Made by a program: the position numbers and the translations under genes. Shown piece after piece: positions 7,573 through 16,441 of a stretch of DNA of 64,000 nucleotides; the first letter of the stretch is position 1, and each line of letters starts with the position of its first letter. The DNA comes from Streptomyces sp. NBC_01260 (lineage in GTDB: Bacteria; Actinomycetota; Actinomycetes; Streptomycetales; Streptomycetaceae): positions 8,680,001-8,744,000 of the forward strand of contig NZ_CP108464.1 in NCBI RefSeq assembly GCF_036226405.1, read 5' to 3'. The notes under the pieces are model-generated. The model ran no database searches and was not told the DNA's origin. It saw only the letters and a list, made by a program, of their open reading frames with translations.

Positions 7573-8514
7573 TCAGGACCGTTCTCCCGGCGTTCCCCCC
7601 TTCCGCCGGTAGGCCGCGACGGCGACCACCAGGTCCTGCCAGGCCATCCCGCACGTCTTCACGACCAGCGGGCGGTCGGCCGGGACAACGGCCCGCGAGG
7701 CGATCAGGTCCGTCATGGTCACCAGCGACTCCGGGGGGAGCGAGCCCTCGCGCATCGCCATCACGACATCGCCCGCCTCGCGGAGGGCGGTCTCCCGGCT
7801 CTCCACGACGACCGTCGCACGGCCCATCAGCGCGCCGTCGAGTTCCCGCACGTCCGGTTCGTGCGAGCCGACCGCCAGCACCACCGCACCGTCGCGCACC
7901 AGACGTCCGTCGACCACCGGTTCGCGGGCGGAGGTCGCGGTGACGACGACATCCGCGCGAGACACCGGAGCTGCCGTTTCCACGCCGTCCGCCGTCGTAT
8001 GCCGGTCCGCCCAGCCGGGAACGGGTCCCCCGCGCCGGGTGACGACCGTGACATCGGCCACCGGGACGTGGGCCCGGACAGTGGCGACGTGCCCCTCGCC
8101 CTGGGGGCCCGCACCGAAGACCACCAGACGAAGTCCCCCGCGGGCGTCCGCGAGCGCGCGCAGCCGGTCCAGGCAGGCCGCGACCGAGACGGCCGGGGTC
8201 CGCAGGGTCGTCAGCGCCACCCCGTCCAGGATCGCCACCGGGGTCAGGGTCTCGCTGCCGTGCAGCAGATACGTGGCGTTGATGCGCCGCAGCCCGCGCG
8301 CGGCGTTGCCTGGCGCGACGGTCGCGATCTTCACACCGAACCAGCCGCCGGATTCCGAGGGCATGAGCAGCCCCTGACCATGGGCCAGCGGAATGATCGC
8401 ACGCGGCACGTCGCCGTCCGGGTCGAGCCCCCCGATCAGCGCTTCCCGGACTGCGGCGACCGCGCCGACCGGACCGAGCGCGAGCACGTCCTCCTCGTGG
8501 AGCATCGTCGTCAT
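7573..8514 (-). CDS. Ornithine cyclodeaminase / pyrroline-2-carboxylate reductase family
   Basis: A 313-residue NAD(P)-dependent enzyme of the ornithine cyclodeaminase/mu-crystallin family. Visible marks are the substrate-side RTPAVSVAA, the Rossmann motif VVFGAGPQGEGHV, and the later ADVVVTAT and AVGSHEPDVREL. Beside a proline racemase family enzyme the most likely role is reduction of delta1-pyrroline-2-carboxylate to proline in (hydroxy)proline breakdown, rather than ornithine deamination. The frame is open further upstream, but that part only shadows the racemase gene; ATG 8514 overlaps the racemase stop by four bases, so the two are translationally coupled. The exact substrate is inferred from context. 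Confidence 0.85.
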   Translation of the reverse strand: MTTMLHEEDVLALGPVGAVAAVREALIGGLDPDGDVPRAIIPLAHGQGLLMPSESGGWFGVKIATVAPGNAARGLRRINATYLLHGSETLTPVAILDGVALTTLRTPAVSVAACLDRLRALADARGGLRLVVFGAGPQGEGHVATVRAHVPVADVTVVTRRGGPVPGWADRHTTADGVETAAPVSRADVVVTATSAREPVVDGRLVRDGAVVLAVGSHEPDVRELDGALMGRATVVVESRETALREAGDVVMAMREGSLPPESLVTMTDLIASRAVVPADRPLVVKTCGMAWQDLVVAVAAYRRKGGTPGERS

Positions 8515-9641
8515 CGCAGCACGAACCCCGGCAGGAGGGTGTCGTCGGGGTCGACGGTGAAACGGCAGGTCCCGGTGGCGTACGCCGTGCCCGTCACGGC
8601 CGGTACGACCGCGGGGAGGCCGTGTGCAGTGGTCAGACGGGCGATCCTGGCGTGGAAGACCGATCCCACCACCGACTCGTGCAGAAGTTCGTCGCCGGGC
8701 TGCAGTTCCCTGGCGTCGGCGAGCAGCGCGACCCGGGCGGCGGTGCCCGAGCCGCACGGGGAGCGGTCGACCTCACCGTCCGCGAACACGGTGACATTGC
8801 GGTGGTGCAACCGCCGGGTGCTGTCGGGCCGGTGGGCTGGTGGGCCGGCCTCCTCGGTGAACACCGTCCCGTAGACGCCGGACAGCCGGGGGTCCTCCGG
8901 ATGTCCGGCCGCGCCGGCCGCGTTCAGCGCGTCGCGGATCTCGCGGCCCGCCGCGATGAGCAGGGGAATGTCCTCCGGCCGGACCCGCAGCCCCAACCGC
9001 TCGGCCGGAAGCACCGCGTACATGGCGCCACCGAAGGCGATGTCGACGGCGACGGTCCCGCGCGAGGTCGGCACCTCGACGCCGCGTGCGTGGACGTAGC
9101 CGGGGACGTTGATGAACGTCACGTCCGCGACCCGGCCGCCGACGGTGCGCACGCTCGCCGTGACGCGACCGGAGGGTACGTCGATCACGACGTCCGTCGT
9201 CCCGTCGGCGGACGCCGGGACCAGGCCCGAGGTGACCGCCCATGCTCCGAGGGCGATCGTGCCGTGGCCGCAGGCCGTGGAGAAGCCGTCCTTGTGCCAG
9301 AAGAGGGCTCCGAGGTGGGCACCGGCGTCGTCCGGCGGCACCAGGAAGGCCCCGTACATGTCGGCGTGGCCGCGCGGTTCGCCGCACAGCAGGGCCCGCG
9401 TCCACTGGACCTCGTCGCTGGCCATGGCGGCCATGCGCCGCTCGGCGACGGTAAGCCCGGCCTGGGTCACGGCCGGTGGAGCCTGCGGCACGATCCGGAA
9501 CGGTTCGCCCCCGGTATGCCAGTCCACCGTCTCGACCGGTTCGGTACGCAGCGGCCCGCGGGTCTCCGCCGTCGCTGTCGGATGTTCCGCCCTCCTGTTT
9601 CCTTCCGGTGTGCCAGTCACCGTCGGACTCTCCCGTGTCAC
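8511..9641 (-). CDS. Proline racemase family protein (racemase/epimerase type)
   Basis: About 376 residues of the proline racemase superfamily, which includes proline racemase, 4-hydroxyproline 2-epimerase and trans-3-hydroxyproline dehydratase. The entry motif WHTGGEPFRIV is followed by HADMYGAFLVPP, the first active-site cysteine in FSTACGHGTIALG and the second in DRSPCGSGTAAR. Two cysteines point to a racemase or epimerase; dehydratases have threonine at one site. GTG 9641 is chosen because GGGAGG lies eight bases upstream; the frame stays open well beyond but runs through relics of other genes. Coupled to the cyclodeaminase/reductase gene. Probably D/L-(hydroxy)proline interconversion. 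Confidence 0.85.
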   Translation of the reverse strand: MTRESPTVTGTPEGNRRAEHPTATAETRGPLRTEPVETVDWHTGGEPFRIVPQAPPAVTQAGLTVAERRMAAMASDEVQWTRALLCGEPRGHADMYGAFLVPPDDAGAHLGALFWHKDGFSTACGHGTIALGAWAVTSGLVPASADGTTDVVIDVPSGRVTASVRTVGGRVADVTFINVPGYVHARGVEVPTSRGTVAVDIAFGGAMYAVLPAERLGLRVRPEDIPLLIAAGREIRDALNAAGAAGHPEDPRLSGVYGTVFTEEAGPPAHRPDSTRRLHHRNVTVFADGEVDRSPCGSGTAARVALLADARELQPGDELLHESVVGSVFHARIARLTTAHGLPAVVPAVTGTAYATGTCRFTVDPDDTLLPGFVLR

Positions 9642-9711
9642 TTGACCATCCTCCCTGATATGTCTCTGCGTGTTGTGGGCCGGTCCGCCGTGCGGCGTCC
9701 GGGCATATGGG

Positions 9712-9946
9712 CACGGCGGGCAGTACGCCGAGCCGCCCGCCGACCGTGGTCTCTCCCAGGATCCGGTCGGTGAAGTGGGAGCCGATGAAGGACTCCGAAC
9801 CACCCGGGGTGGACCGCCACGGCGTGCCGCGAGTGCCCGGCGGTCGAGCCGGGCGCCTCCAGAAAGACGTGATGACAGACGTCTATCGCGGGGTCCTCCG
9901 GATGAGCCACCGCGTTCTGCGCGTTCATCGCACCCATGACGGCCCT
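9712..9946 (-). pseudogene. Relic of a second proline racemase family gene, C-terminal part
   Basis: The minus strand reads MNAQNAVAHPEDPAIDV then HHVFLEAPG and HSRHAVAVHPGW, and after a frame change PESFIGSHFTDRILGETTVG followed by LGVLPAV. These are consecutive landmarks of the C-terminal half of 4-hydroxyproline epimerase-like proteins; the segment that would carry RSPCGTGT between them is deleted. It is not an internal duplication of the intact racemase next door: the sequence is clearly different (compare ESVVGSVFHARIARLTT there). So two different racemase-family genes once stood in tandem here. Confidence 0.7.
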
Positions 9947-10196
9947 CCCCTGCGTTGAGCAGCCCAAGCCGCCCTTGGCTTCCAGTTCGACGGTGTCGGG
10001 GCCGAGCTCCTCGTCGGCCTCGTCCCACAGATCGCGGCTGAGCCGGGTCAGTTCCAGTTCGGGTCCCGGCTCCTTGTCGGAGAGGAGGATTCCGCCTTTC
10101 CCCCCGGCTGGTCGTGTCGGCGCCGACGGGCACCCGGTCGAGAACCGCGACGTCGAGGCCCTCCGAGGCGGCATGGAACTCGCACGCAGCGGGCGG
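9947..10196 (-). pseudogene. Relic of an FAD-dependent amino acid oxidoreductase, N-terminal part
   Basis: One frame gives ASEGLDVAVLDRVPVGADTT and SRGE, the end of a GxGxxG-type FAD-binding fold; after a one-base shift the next frame gives GILLSDKEPGPELELTRLSR followed by DLWDEADEELGPDTVELEAK. This matches the N-terminal region of D-amino-acid or D-hydroxyproline oxidase/dehydrogenase proteins of the DadA/DAO type. The very start of the fold and everything after about residue 110 are missing, and the next sequence is the racemase relic. In the hydroxyproline pathway this oxidase acts directly after the epimerase, so the order fits a decayed catabolic operon. Confidence 0.65.
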
Positions 10197-10424
10197 CGCG
10201 TCGTTCCACACGCACGCCGGGCTCGTGGAACATCGGGGTCGCCAAGGCCCTTTCTCTCCGCCGCCTTCCGCGCCTTGCGCACGCTCGGACCGGGCGTGGG
10301 CCCGCCCTGCGAATCGCCCACCGCATCTCCTTCCTGCGCGGACGGCCGGCCGCATCGCCAATGCACTCCGCCGCCCCCCGGGGCGGCGGAGCGGCCCGAC
10401 CGGTCGCCCGAACGGACCGGCTGG

Positions 10425-12461
10425 TCAAGAGGTCTTGCAGGTGCCCGCCGCGCAGTCGGTCAGCCATTGATCGAACTCGGCGTCGTAGGCTCCACCGATG
10501 GACCGGGTCAGGAGGTCGCGCGCGCCCGGCCAGTCACCGCTGCGGTAATAGCGGAGCAGCGTGTCCACCTCGCCCGGGTGCCGCTCGACCATGAAACGGA
10601 CGGCCAGGTAGCCCCAGCGGTAGGTCCGGTCCTGGTCGCTGTTGGCATAGGTGGTGTCGAACAGCGTGCTCAGCCGGTAAGTGTGCTTGCCGGCCTCGGT
10701 GATCGCCGCTTCGTTGGTCTCCTTGAGGTAGGAGTAGGAGACGTACTCGGCGAAGCCCTCGACCCACCAGACGGTCGGGGTCGTCATGCCGTCCTCGAAG
10801 TCGCCGTACATGTTGAACCGGCCGTCGAGGTAGTGGGTGTATTCGTGGTTGAGGTTCCAGATGGCGAACTCGGGCTTCTGCCACTCCGCCTCATAGGCGA
10901 TGAAGCGCGGCTGGTTGCCCTCCACCGAGGGGTCGCCCTCCAGGAACATGCCGCCGTTGTTGGTGTCGATGCCGTAGATGATCCCGGCGTAGGTCCGGTA
11001 GTCGTTGCTGGAGTCGAAGGCAGTGACCTCGATGGTCTCGTTGCGGTCGTCCTTCACGGGACCGCTGTCCCGCGCCACGCTGTGGAAGAAGGCGTTCTGC
11101 CCGCTCATGCTGCGGCAGGCCTCGGCCAGCTGGTCGGTGGTGATCTCCTGGGCCTTGATGGTGATGCCGCCTCCGCAGTCGTGCCGCACGGGCAGCACCG
11201 CCTCGGTCAGCCGCTCCTTGAGGTTGCAGGTGCCGTACTCCTCACACCTTTCTTTGTCGTAGGCGTCGGTCATCTCGGCGACGCCCACCCACAGCGGCGC
11301 AGTGGGGCCGGTGATCTGTGACTTGGCGAGCAGGTCCTTGGCCAGCGGACTGGCCTTGTCGCGCAGGCTGTCGTGCTGGAGAAAGCGCCCCAGCTCGCGT
11401 CCGGCGTTGTAGACGAGGAACCACTTGTCGCCGCCGAGCACGTCGATGTGGTCCAAGGAGAACTTGGTGACGGTGTCCAGCACACTCGGGTCCTGCTCCA
11501 CCGCAGTGAGGAACTCCGGCACCTGGTGACCGCGGAAGAGCACCGTGAAGACGCTGTTGACCGCGTTGACCATCCAGTAGGAGCTGTTGTAACTCTCGTC
11601 GTAGTCGGCCAGCAGCCGCTTGACGATGGGCAGGTAGCGGGCGTTCTCCTGGGCGCTGTCGACCAGAATGACCGCCTCGGAAAGCGTCTCGCCGTTGGCG
11701 TCGGTGACGTCGTGCGAGCGCGGGGCGGCGAAGAAGGCGTCCAAGCCGCCCTGGATCGCGGACTTCAGTGTGCCGCCGTACGGGCCCACGTCGTCCGGGT
11801 GGTACCACTGCACGAAGTAGCCCGCGCGCAGGAACAGCACCAGTTGAGGCATCCCGGTGGAGCTGTCGCCGGGGTAGTCGGCCGAACCGGCCCGGAGTGC
11901 CTGGGCAACGGTGGTCATCTGCTCCTCGCGGAAGGCTCCGCGCGCGTCGCCGCCGGTGAGGGTGAACAGCGTGTTGACGCAGTCGGTGGCGGACTCCTTG
12001 ATCTTCCGCACCAGTGCGTCGCCGGTGTTCTGGGTGAAGTCGCCGATCTGACAGTCGGCCGAGCGGACTCCGCTCTTCCGCCCGTGTTGCGAGGGGCGCG
12101 GATAGGCGGCCTTCCCGGCCCGCGGCTGGTTGTAGCCGGTGCGCTGGACGGACTGGTCGGCGCTGAGCGGTGGACGGTCGGAGGCGGTGTCGGCGCGCCG
12201 GCCCGAGTGCGCCGCCGCGGGCGGTACCGCGTCCAACTGGGCCCGCGGGCTGTCCGGGTCGGCGCCGAGGAGACCGAGGTGCGGTCCGGCGGCCGTGGGG
12301 GCACCCGCCGGACCGGAGTATGAGGACGGGGCTGTGGCGGCGAGACCCGGGGCGGCGAGGAGGCCGCCTCCCAGGCTCAGGGCCAGGGTCAGGGCGGCCA
12401 GGGAGGCAGCTGTGCGTGGGCGCGTCCGGCGCGCGTCACGGCGCGCTAAAGATATTCGCAT
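10425..12461 (-). CDS. Secreted collagenase-like M9 metallopeptidase
   Basis: About 678 residues. A signal peptide covers residues 1-42. The catalytic zinc motif HEYTH is at about 539-543, with the third-ligand glutamate in EGFAEY about 29 residues on, as in microbial collagenases (M9). The preceding alpha-helical activator region (from CQIGDFTQNTGDALVRKI) is also present. No PKD or collagen-binding domain follows; the protein stops after a short Cys-containing tail, so it is shorter than clostridial enzymes. ATG 12461 has GGAAG six bases upstream; an ATG at 12473 is possible. Codon 5 is TTA (12447-12449), a rare codon in Streptomyces read by the bldA tRNA, so synthesis is probably tied to development. 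Confidence 0.85.
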   Translation of the reverse strand: MRISLARRDARRTRPRTAASLAALTLALSLGGGLLAAPGLAATAPSSYSGPAGAPTAAGPHLGLLGADPDSPRAQLDAVPPAAAHSGRRADTASDRPPLSADQSVQRTGYNQPRAGKAAYPRPSQHGRKSGVRSADCQIGDFTQNTGDALVRKIKESATDCVNTLFTLTGGDARGAFREEQMTTVAQALRAGSADYPGDSSTGMPQLVLFLRAGYFVQWYHPDDVGPYGGTLKSAIQGGLDAFFAAPRSHDVTDANGETLSEAVILVDSAQENARYLPIVKRLLADYDESYNSSYWMVNAVNSVFTVLFRGHQVPEFLTAVEQDPSVLDTVTKFSLDHIDVLGGDKWFLVYNAGRELGRFLQHDSLRDKASPLAKDLLAKSQITGPTAPLWVGVAEMTDAYDKERCEEYGTCNLKERLTEAVLPVRHDCGGGITIKAQEITTDQLAEACRSMSGQNAFFHSVARDSGPVKDDRNETIEVTAFDSSNDYRTYAGIIYGIDTNNGGMFLEGDPSVEGNQPRFIAYEAEWQKPEFAIWNLNHEYTHYLDGRFNMYGDFEDGMTTPTVWWVEGFAEYVSYSYLKETNEAAITEAGKHTYRLSTLFDTTYANSDQDRTYRWGYLAVRFMVERHPGEVDTLLRYYRSGDWPGARDLLTRSIGGAYDAEFDQWLTDCAAGTCKTS

Positions 12462-12510
12462 GTTCGCTTCCATGGGGGGAATCGACGGGCCCATGCGCGA
12501 ATTGGCATGG

Positions 12511-12525
12511 GCATGCTAGTCATGC
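12511..12525. promoter_or_regulatory. Dyad upstream of the collagenase gene
   Basis: GCATG-ctagt-CATGC lies about 50 bases upstream of the collagenase start, in the only locally AT-richer stretch (GCAATGTACAATTT). It is a candidate operator or promoter-proximal site; no matching copy was found elsewhere in the window. Confidence 0.35.
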
Positions 12526-12639
12526 AATGTACAATTTCACATGCCACACTGCATTGGGAAGGTCCGTGCATCGGGAATTCACCCGGGATTCCTCCCGGAG
12601 CCGTGCTGCCGAGCCGGGCCGGGGCGGCCGTGGTCCCGC

Positions 12640-12667
12640 ACCCGTCACGCCGGGGGGCGTGACGGGT
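12640..12667 (-). terminator. Terminator after the LacI gene
   Basis: ACCCGTCACGCC and GGCGTGACGGGT form a perfect 12-base stem with a four-base loop, 13 bases beyond the lacI-family stop codon. It closes the alpha-galactoside operon and separates it from the collagenase gene. Confidence 0.75.
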
Positions 12668-12679
12668 GGCGGCCACGAA

Positions 12680-13708
12680 CTACTGCCCCGGCGTACTGCC
12701 GCGCACAACCGGTTCCGCAGGAAGCAGCAGCCCGCTCGTCGGGGTGGCTGCCGGGTCCTCGACTGTGGTGATCAGCTGATCGACAAGGACACGGGCAATG
12801 GCTGCAAGGGGCAGGCGCGCGCTGGTGAGGGAGGGCTGGAGCAGCGTGCAGAGCGGCATGTCGTTGAAGCCGGTGACGGCGACGTCGCCGCCGACGGTGA
12901 GGCCTGCGGCGCGGACGGCCTGGTAGGCGGTCAGGGCCAGCCAGTCGCTTGCGCAGACCAGGGCGGTCGGGCGGTCGGGGCCGGTGAGCAGGCGCCGGAC
13001 GGCGTGGGAAAGTGCGGCCGGTTCGTCGTCGGGGACGCTGACCTCGAAGGCGCCGTCGGGGGCGGCGGCCGCGGCCCGCAGGAAGCCGGCCCTGCGGTCG
13101 GCGAGCCAGGGCAGGGACGCGGCGGAGTTGATGTAACAGATCCGGCGGTGGCCCTGGTCGAGCAGGAGTCCGACCAGGGCGCCGGTGGCGGCGGTGGAGT
13201 CGATATCCACCCAGTTCTGGGGGCGGCCGGGGGCGGTACGGCCGAAGGCGGCGAACGGGAAGCCGGCCTCGGTGAGCACGTCCACACGGGGGTCGTCGTG
13301 GATGACGTCGGACAGGACGAACCCGTCGACCTGGCGGGCCGCGATCAGGTCGTTGAAGGACTTGGCCACCGCTCCCGAGCCCTGCCGGGGGTCGGAGCGG
13401 AACACCAGGATGCGGTGGCCGACGGCGTCCGCTGCGGTCACCAGTGCCTGGAGGAAGCCGCTCATCAGAGGGTTGGGGTCGGCGGGGTTGTCCGCGGGGG
13501 CGGGATAGCCGATGACCTTGCGGGTGCCGGTGCGCAGGCTGCGGGCGGACTGGTCGGGCTGGTAACCGAGTTCGTCGATGGCGGCGGTGACCCGGGCGAG
13601 GGTGGTGGCCCGCAGCCGGTGGGGTGCGTTGAGGGCGTTCGAGACCGTCTGCCGGGAGACCCCGGCCGAGCGTGCGACGTCTTCGATGGTCACCTGTCGA
13701 GCGGTCAT
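12680..13708 (-). CDS. LacI family transcriptional regulator
   Basis: A 342-residue LacI/GalR repressor. The DNA-binding domain is at the N-terminus (VTIEDVARSAGVSRQTVSNA, residues 6-25, then the hinge region GYQPDQSARSLR), followed by the periplasmic-binding-protein-like effector domain from about residue 62 to the end, with ICYINS, ALVCASDWLA and DVAVTGFND in the usual order. It is the last gene of the alpha-galactoside operon, 58 bases after GH36 with a hairpin in the gap. The most likely operator is the TTTGATCG-TTCAAA dyad in front of the first gene of the operon; the inducer is probably an alpha-galactoside or galactose. Confidence 0.92.
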   Translation of the reverse strand: MTARQVTIEDVARSAGVSRQTVSNALNAPHRLRATTLARVTAAIDELGYQPDQSARSLRTGTRKVIGYPAPADNPADPNPLMSGFLQALVTAADAVGHRILVFRSDPRQGSGAVAKSFNDLIAARQVDGFVLSDVIHDDPRVDVLTEAGFPFAAFGRTAPGRPQNWVDIDSTAATGALVGLLLDQGHRRICYINSAASLPWLADRRAGFLRAAAAAPDGAFEVSVPDDEPAALSHAVRRLLTGPDRPTALVCASDWLALTAYQAVRAAGLTVGGDVAVTGFNDMPLCTLLQPSLTSARLPLAAIARVLVDQLITTVEDPAATPTSGLLLPAEPVVRGSTPGQ

Positions 13709-13724
13709 CGTTCCTCTGTGGTCG

Positions 13725-13761
13725 GCGGGCTGGGGACTGCGGGTGGCCGCCCCCAGCCCGC
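13725..13761 (-). promoter_or_regulatory. Intercistronic hairpin between GH36 and LacI
   Basis: GCGGGCTGGGG and CCCCAGCCCGC form an 11-base stem in the 58-base gap between the GH36 stop and the regulator start. It lacks a T-run on the minus strand, so it may protect or process mRNA, or partly terminate it to keep repressor levels lower than the enzymes. Confidence 0.5.
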
Positions 13762-13766
13762 GCTTG

Positions 13767-15620
13767 TCAGCGCTCGCGGGTCAGGGTGAGCAGGCCGCCG
13801 GTCGGCACGGTCACCGGGTTCACCCCGGCGACGAGGTCGAGCACGGTCTCGGACAGGATCTCACCACGGCAGTCCTGGACGCGGGCGAGGGCCTGTTCCG
13901 GTCGGGTGGCGGTCAGGAGCACCATGGGGTCGCCGTCCGCGTTGGCGACGAGCAGGGTCTGCGGGCCGTCCGCGGCGTGCCGGTCCGGGAGGGCGACGGG
14001 CAGCGGCGCGTAGCGGGCGACCACGGTGGTGTGGTGGTCGCGGGCGCGGACCAGGGGGTAGCCGAGGTCCGGTCGCACGGGTTCCAGGACGCCGAGTTGG
14101 AGGACGTCGGCGTACCGGCGGAAGACGCCGAGCCAGAAGCGCAGGGTGGCGAGCCGGTCAGGGCTCTGGGCGGCCAGGTCGACGGAGATCTGCGGCACCG
14201 AGAACAGGGCGTTGACGAGGTGGACGGCGATGGACTCGGGCGTCTCGGCGGAGTTCCACGTGATCATGTCGGAGTGGACGGCGAGCGGACCGGCGGTGAG
14301 CCGGCAGTCGACGGTGCGCTGGCGGTTCTCGGCAGGGCTGAGCGGGCAGTCGGTGGCGCGGACCATGGTGGCGTACGGCCACAGCCCCGGGCTGACGTAG
14401 GGCTGGCGGTGCTCGACGATCACGTCCGGCCGGGTGCGGCGCAGCCGGGTGTCCAGGTCGGCGAGCAGTTGGAGCACGCCCTCGTGGACGGCGGTGCGGT
14501 CGGCGCCGGCCGGGGCGGGCGGGGGGTCGGCGACGGCGAAGCGGTCGATGAAGTCGAGTTTCACACCGTCCACGCCCCACTCCTCGACGGAGCGGGAGAT
14601 CCTCTCGATCAGGTACGCCCGGACCTCGGGGTGGCGGGGGTCGAGCACGGCAGCGTCCAGGTGGGGCTCCTCGCGCAGGATCGTGTCCTTGAAGCGGTCC
14701 CAGGCGTCGTTGTGCCGGCCGATGAACGGCACCGCGTACCAGAGGAGATAGGCGACGCCGAGCCGGTGGACCTCGGCGACATGGGCCGAGGGATCGGGGA
14801 AGGCCTCCGGGTTGGGCACCCAGTCACCGCAGTGGCCGTAGCCGCGGGCGCGGTCGGTGGTCTGCCAGCCGTCGTCGACGATGATGCTCTCGCAGCCCAC
14901 GGCCGCGGCGAGGGCGGCCTGACGTTCGACGGCCTCGGTGTCGACGTTCTGGTGGAGGCTGTACCAGGTGGAGTAGGCGGGCATCCGGGCGGCGGGGGCG
15001 ATGCCGGGGTGGTCCAGGCCCTCGGCCCACCAGGCGGTGACGGCCTGCAGGGTGGCGGCGAAGTGGCGGCCGCTGAGGTCGATCCGCAGCCGCAGCGGCG
15101 GCCCGTCCGGGGTGAGGTCCTGCTCCACGGTGAAGGCGAACTCACCGCTCTCCTCCACCACACCGGCGCCGACACGCACGGGTGCGGAGGTCTCCCCGGC
15201 GGCGGCGGTGCACAGCGCACGGTCGTCGGCGCCGATCAGACTGGCGACGGAGGCGCCCAGGGCGAGCGAGACGGTCCGGGGGGCGATCCAGGACGGCGGC
15301 AGCCAGCGGGAGGCGTTGGTGTCCGGTGTCCAGTAGGCGGTGGCCCCGACGCAGGGTATCCGCCATTCGGCACGGACGGCGGCCGGGACCGGCGCCGTGA
15401 CCTCGATCATGGCCACGCCGTCACCGACCGGGGTGACAGAGGTCTCCAGCCGGTCGCAGCCGAGCCCGGTGAGGTGGACGGTGAGCGGCATGCCGGCACT
15501 GTGGAGCAGCCCTGTCGCGAGCTGCCGGTGGACGACGACGCCGGGGGTCGCGTCGGCCGGCGCGTTGGGGCGCCAGATCTGGACTGGCTGCTGCGGGACC
15601 GCGGGTACTTCGGTGGTCAC
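13767..15620 (-). CDS. Glycoside hydrolase family 36, alpha-galactosidase type
   Basis: About 617 residues with the clan-D alpha-galactosidase arrangement: an N-terminal beta-sandwich region, then a TIM barrel with IIVDDGWQTTDRARGYG, a region LLWYAVPFIGRHNDAWDRF, the likely nucleophile aspartate in GVKLDFIDRF and the likely acid/base aspartate in RATDCPLSPAENR, then a C-terminal beta domain. No signal peptide, so it acts inside the cell on imported oligosaccharides. GTG 15620 is chosen: AAGGAG is eight bases upstream and overlaps the end of the permease gene. It differs strongly from the second GH36 at 30220, which has the classical KWDHNRD signature. The substrate could be an alpha-galactoside of unusual linkage. 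Confidence 0.82.
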   Translation of the reverse strand: MTTEVPAVPQQPVQIWRPNAPADATPGVVVHRQLATGLLHSAGMPLTVHLTGLGCDRLETSVTPVGDGVAMIEVTAPVPAAVRAEWRIPCVGATAYWTPDTNASRWLPPSWIAPRTVSLALGASVASLIGADDRALCTAAAGETSAPVRVGAGVVEESGEFAFTVEQDLTPDGPPLRLRIDLSGRHFAATLQAVTAWWAEGLDHPGIAPAARMPAYSTWYSLHQNVDTEAVERQAALAAAVGCESIIVDDGWQTTDRARGYGHCGDWVPNPEAFPDPSAHVAEVHRLGVAYLLWYAVPFIGRHNDAWDRFKDTILREEPHLDAAVLDPRHPEVRAYLIERISRSVEEWGVDGVKLDFIDRFAVADPPPAPAGADRTAVHEGVLQLLADLDTRLRRTRPDVIVEHRQPYVSPGLWPYATMVRATDCPLSPAENRQRTVDCRLTAGPLAVHSDMITWNSAETPESIAVHLVNALFSVPQISVDLAAQSPDRLATLRFWLGVFRRYADVLQLGVLEPVRPDLGYPLVRARDHHTTVVARYAPLPVALPDRHAADGPQTLLVANADGDPMVLLTATRPEQALARVQDCRGEILSETVLDLVAGVNPVTVPTGGLLTLTRER

Positions 15621-15625
15621 GGTGG

Positions 15626-16441
15626 TCACTCCTTGGTGGCCCCGGCCAGCAGGCCGGAGATGAACTGGCGTTGCAGGACGAGGAAGAGGGCCATCACGGG
15701 GATGGCGGCGATGGCGGCGGCGAGCAGGACCTGCGCGTAGTTGGTGGTCACAAGGCCCTGCAGGGTGGCGGTGGCCACTGGCAGCGTGTACATGTCGGGG
15801 CTGCGCAACGCGATCAGCGGCCAGACGAACTGGTTCCATCCGCCGAGAAAGACGAACAGCGCGAGCGCGGCGATGACCGGCCGGTTGACCGGGATGACGA
15901 TCTGCCACAGCACCCGCAGTTCGCCGGCGCCGTCGACGCGGGCCGCGTCCAGGAGTTCGTCGGGCATGGAGCGCAGTGACTGCCGCATCAGGAAGATGCC
16001 GAACGGGGTGACCAGGCCGGGCAGGATGACGGACTGGTAGGAATCGATCAGGCCCAGCTTCATCATCATCTCGAAGATCGGGATGAGCATCACCGTGTCG
16101 GGGAGTACGAGGGTGCTGAGCAGCAGGACGAAGAACAGATTGCGCCCTCGGAACTCGAACTTGGCGAAGGCGTAGCCCGCGAGGACCGAGACGACGACCG
16201 CGCCGGCCGTCTGGACGCCCGCCACCAGCACGCTGTTGAACAGGACGCGGGTGAGCCCGATGGAATCCTGGAGCCCCTGGAGGTTCTCCATGAGGTGCCC
16301 CCCGGGCAGCAGCTTCGGCGGCCAGGAGAACACGTCGCTGTTCTCCTGGGTGGCGGCCATGGCGAGCCAGTAGAACGGAGCGACGCAGAGCCCGAAGGCG
16401 CCCGCGAGGAGCAGGGTGAGGAGGGGGCTGTGGCGCTTCAC
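15626..16441 (-). CDS. Sugar ABC transporter permease (MalG type)
   Basis: A 271-residue inner-membrane permease of the carbohydrate uptake family 1 (MalG/LacG-like). Six membrane helices; the cytoplasmic EAA loop is DELLDAARVDGAGELRVLWQ with the conserved D-A-x(2)-D-G pattern, and the C-terminus ends in FISGLLAGATKE, the typical ending of the second permease. GTG 16441 overlaps the upstream permease stop (GTGA). It pairs with the next gene and the binding protein; no ATPase gene is nearby. Confidence 0.9.
   Translation of the reverse strand: MKRHSPLLTLLLAGAFGLCVAPFYWLAMAATQENSDVFSWPPKLLPGGHLMENLQGLQDSIGLTRVLFNSVLVAGVQTAGAVVVSVLAGYAFAKFEFRGRNLFFVLLLSTLVLPDTVMLIPIFEMMMKLGLIDSYQSVILPGLVTPFGIFLMRQSLRSMPDELLDAARVDGAGELRVLWQIVIPVNRPVIAALALFVFLGGWNQFVWPLIALRSPDMYTLPVATATLQGLVTTNYAQVLLAAAIAAIPVMALFLVLQRQFISGLLAGATKE

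Noticed and set aside
9638..10361. Read as one long racemase gene starting at 10361
   Set aside because: The frame is open, but upstream of 9641 it passes through pieces of other genes; GTG 9641 has the ribosome site and the right length.
13578..15740. Very long open frame on the plus strand opposite the GH36 gene
   Set aside because: It is the antisense shadow of the minus-strand GH36 gene: Gly/Val/Glu/Asp-rich sequence, no domain, no ribosome site.
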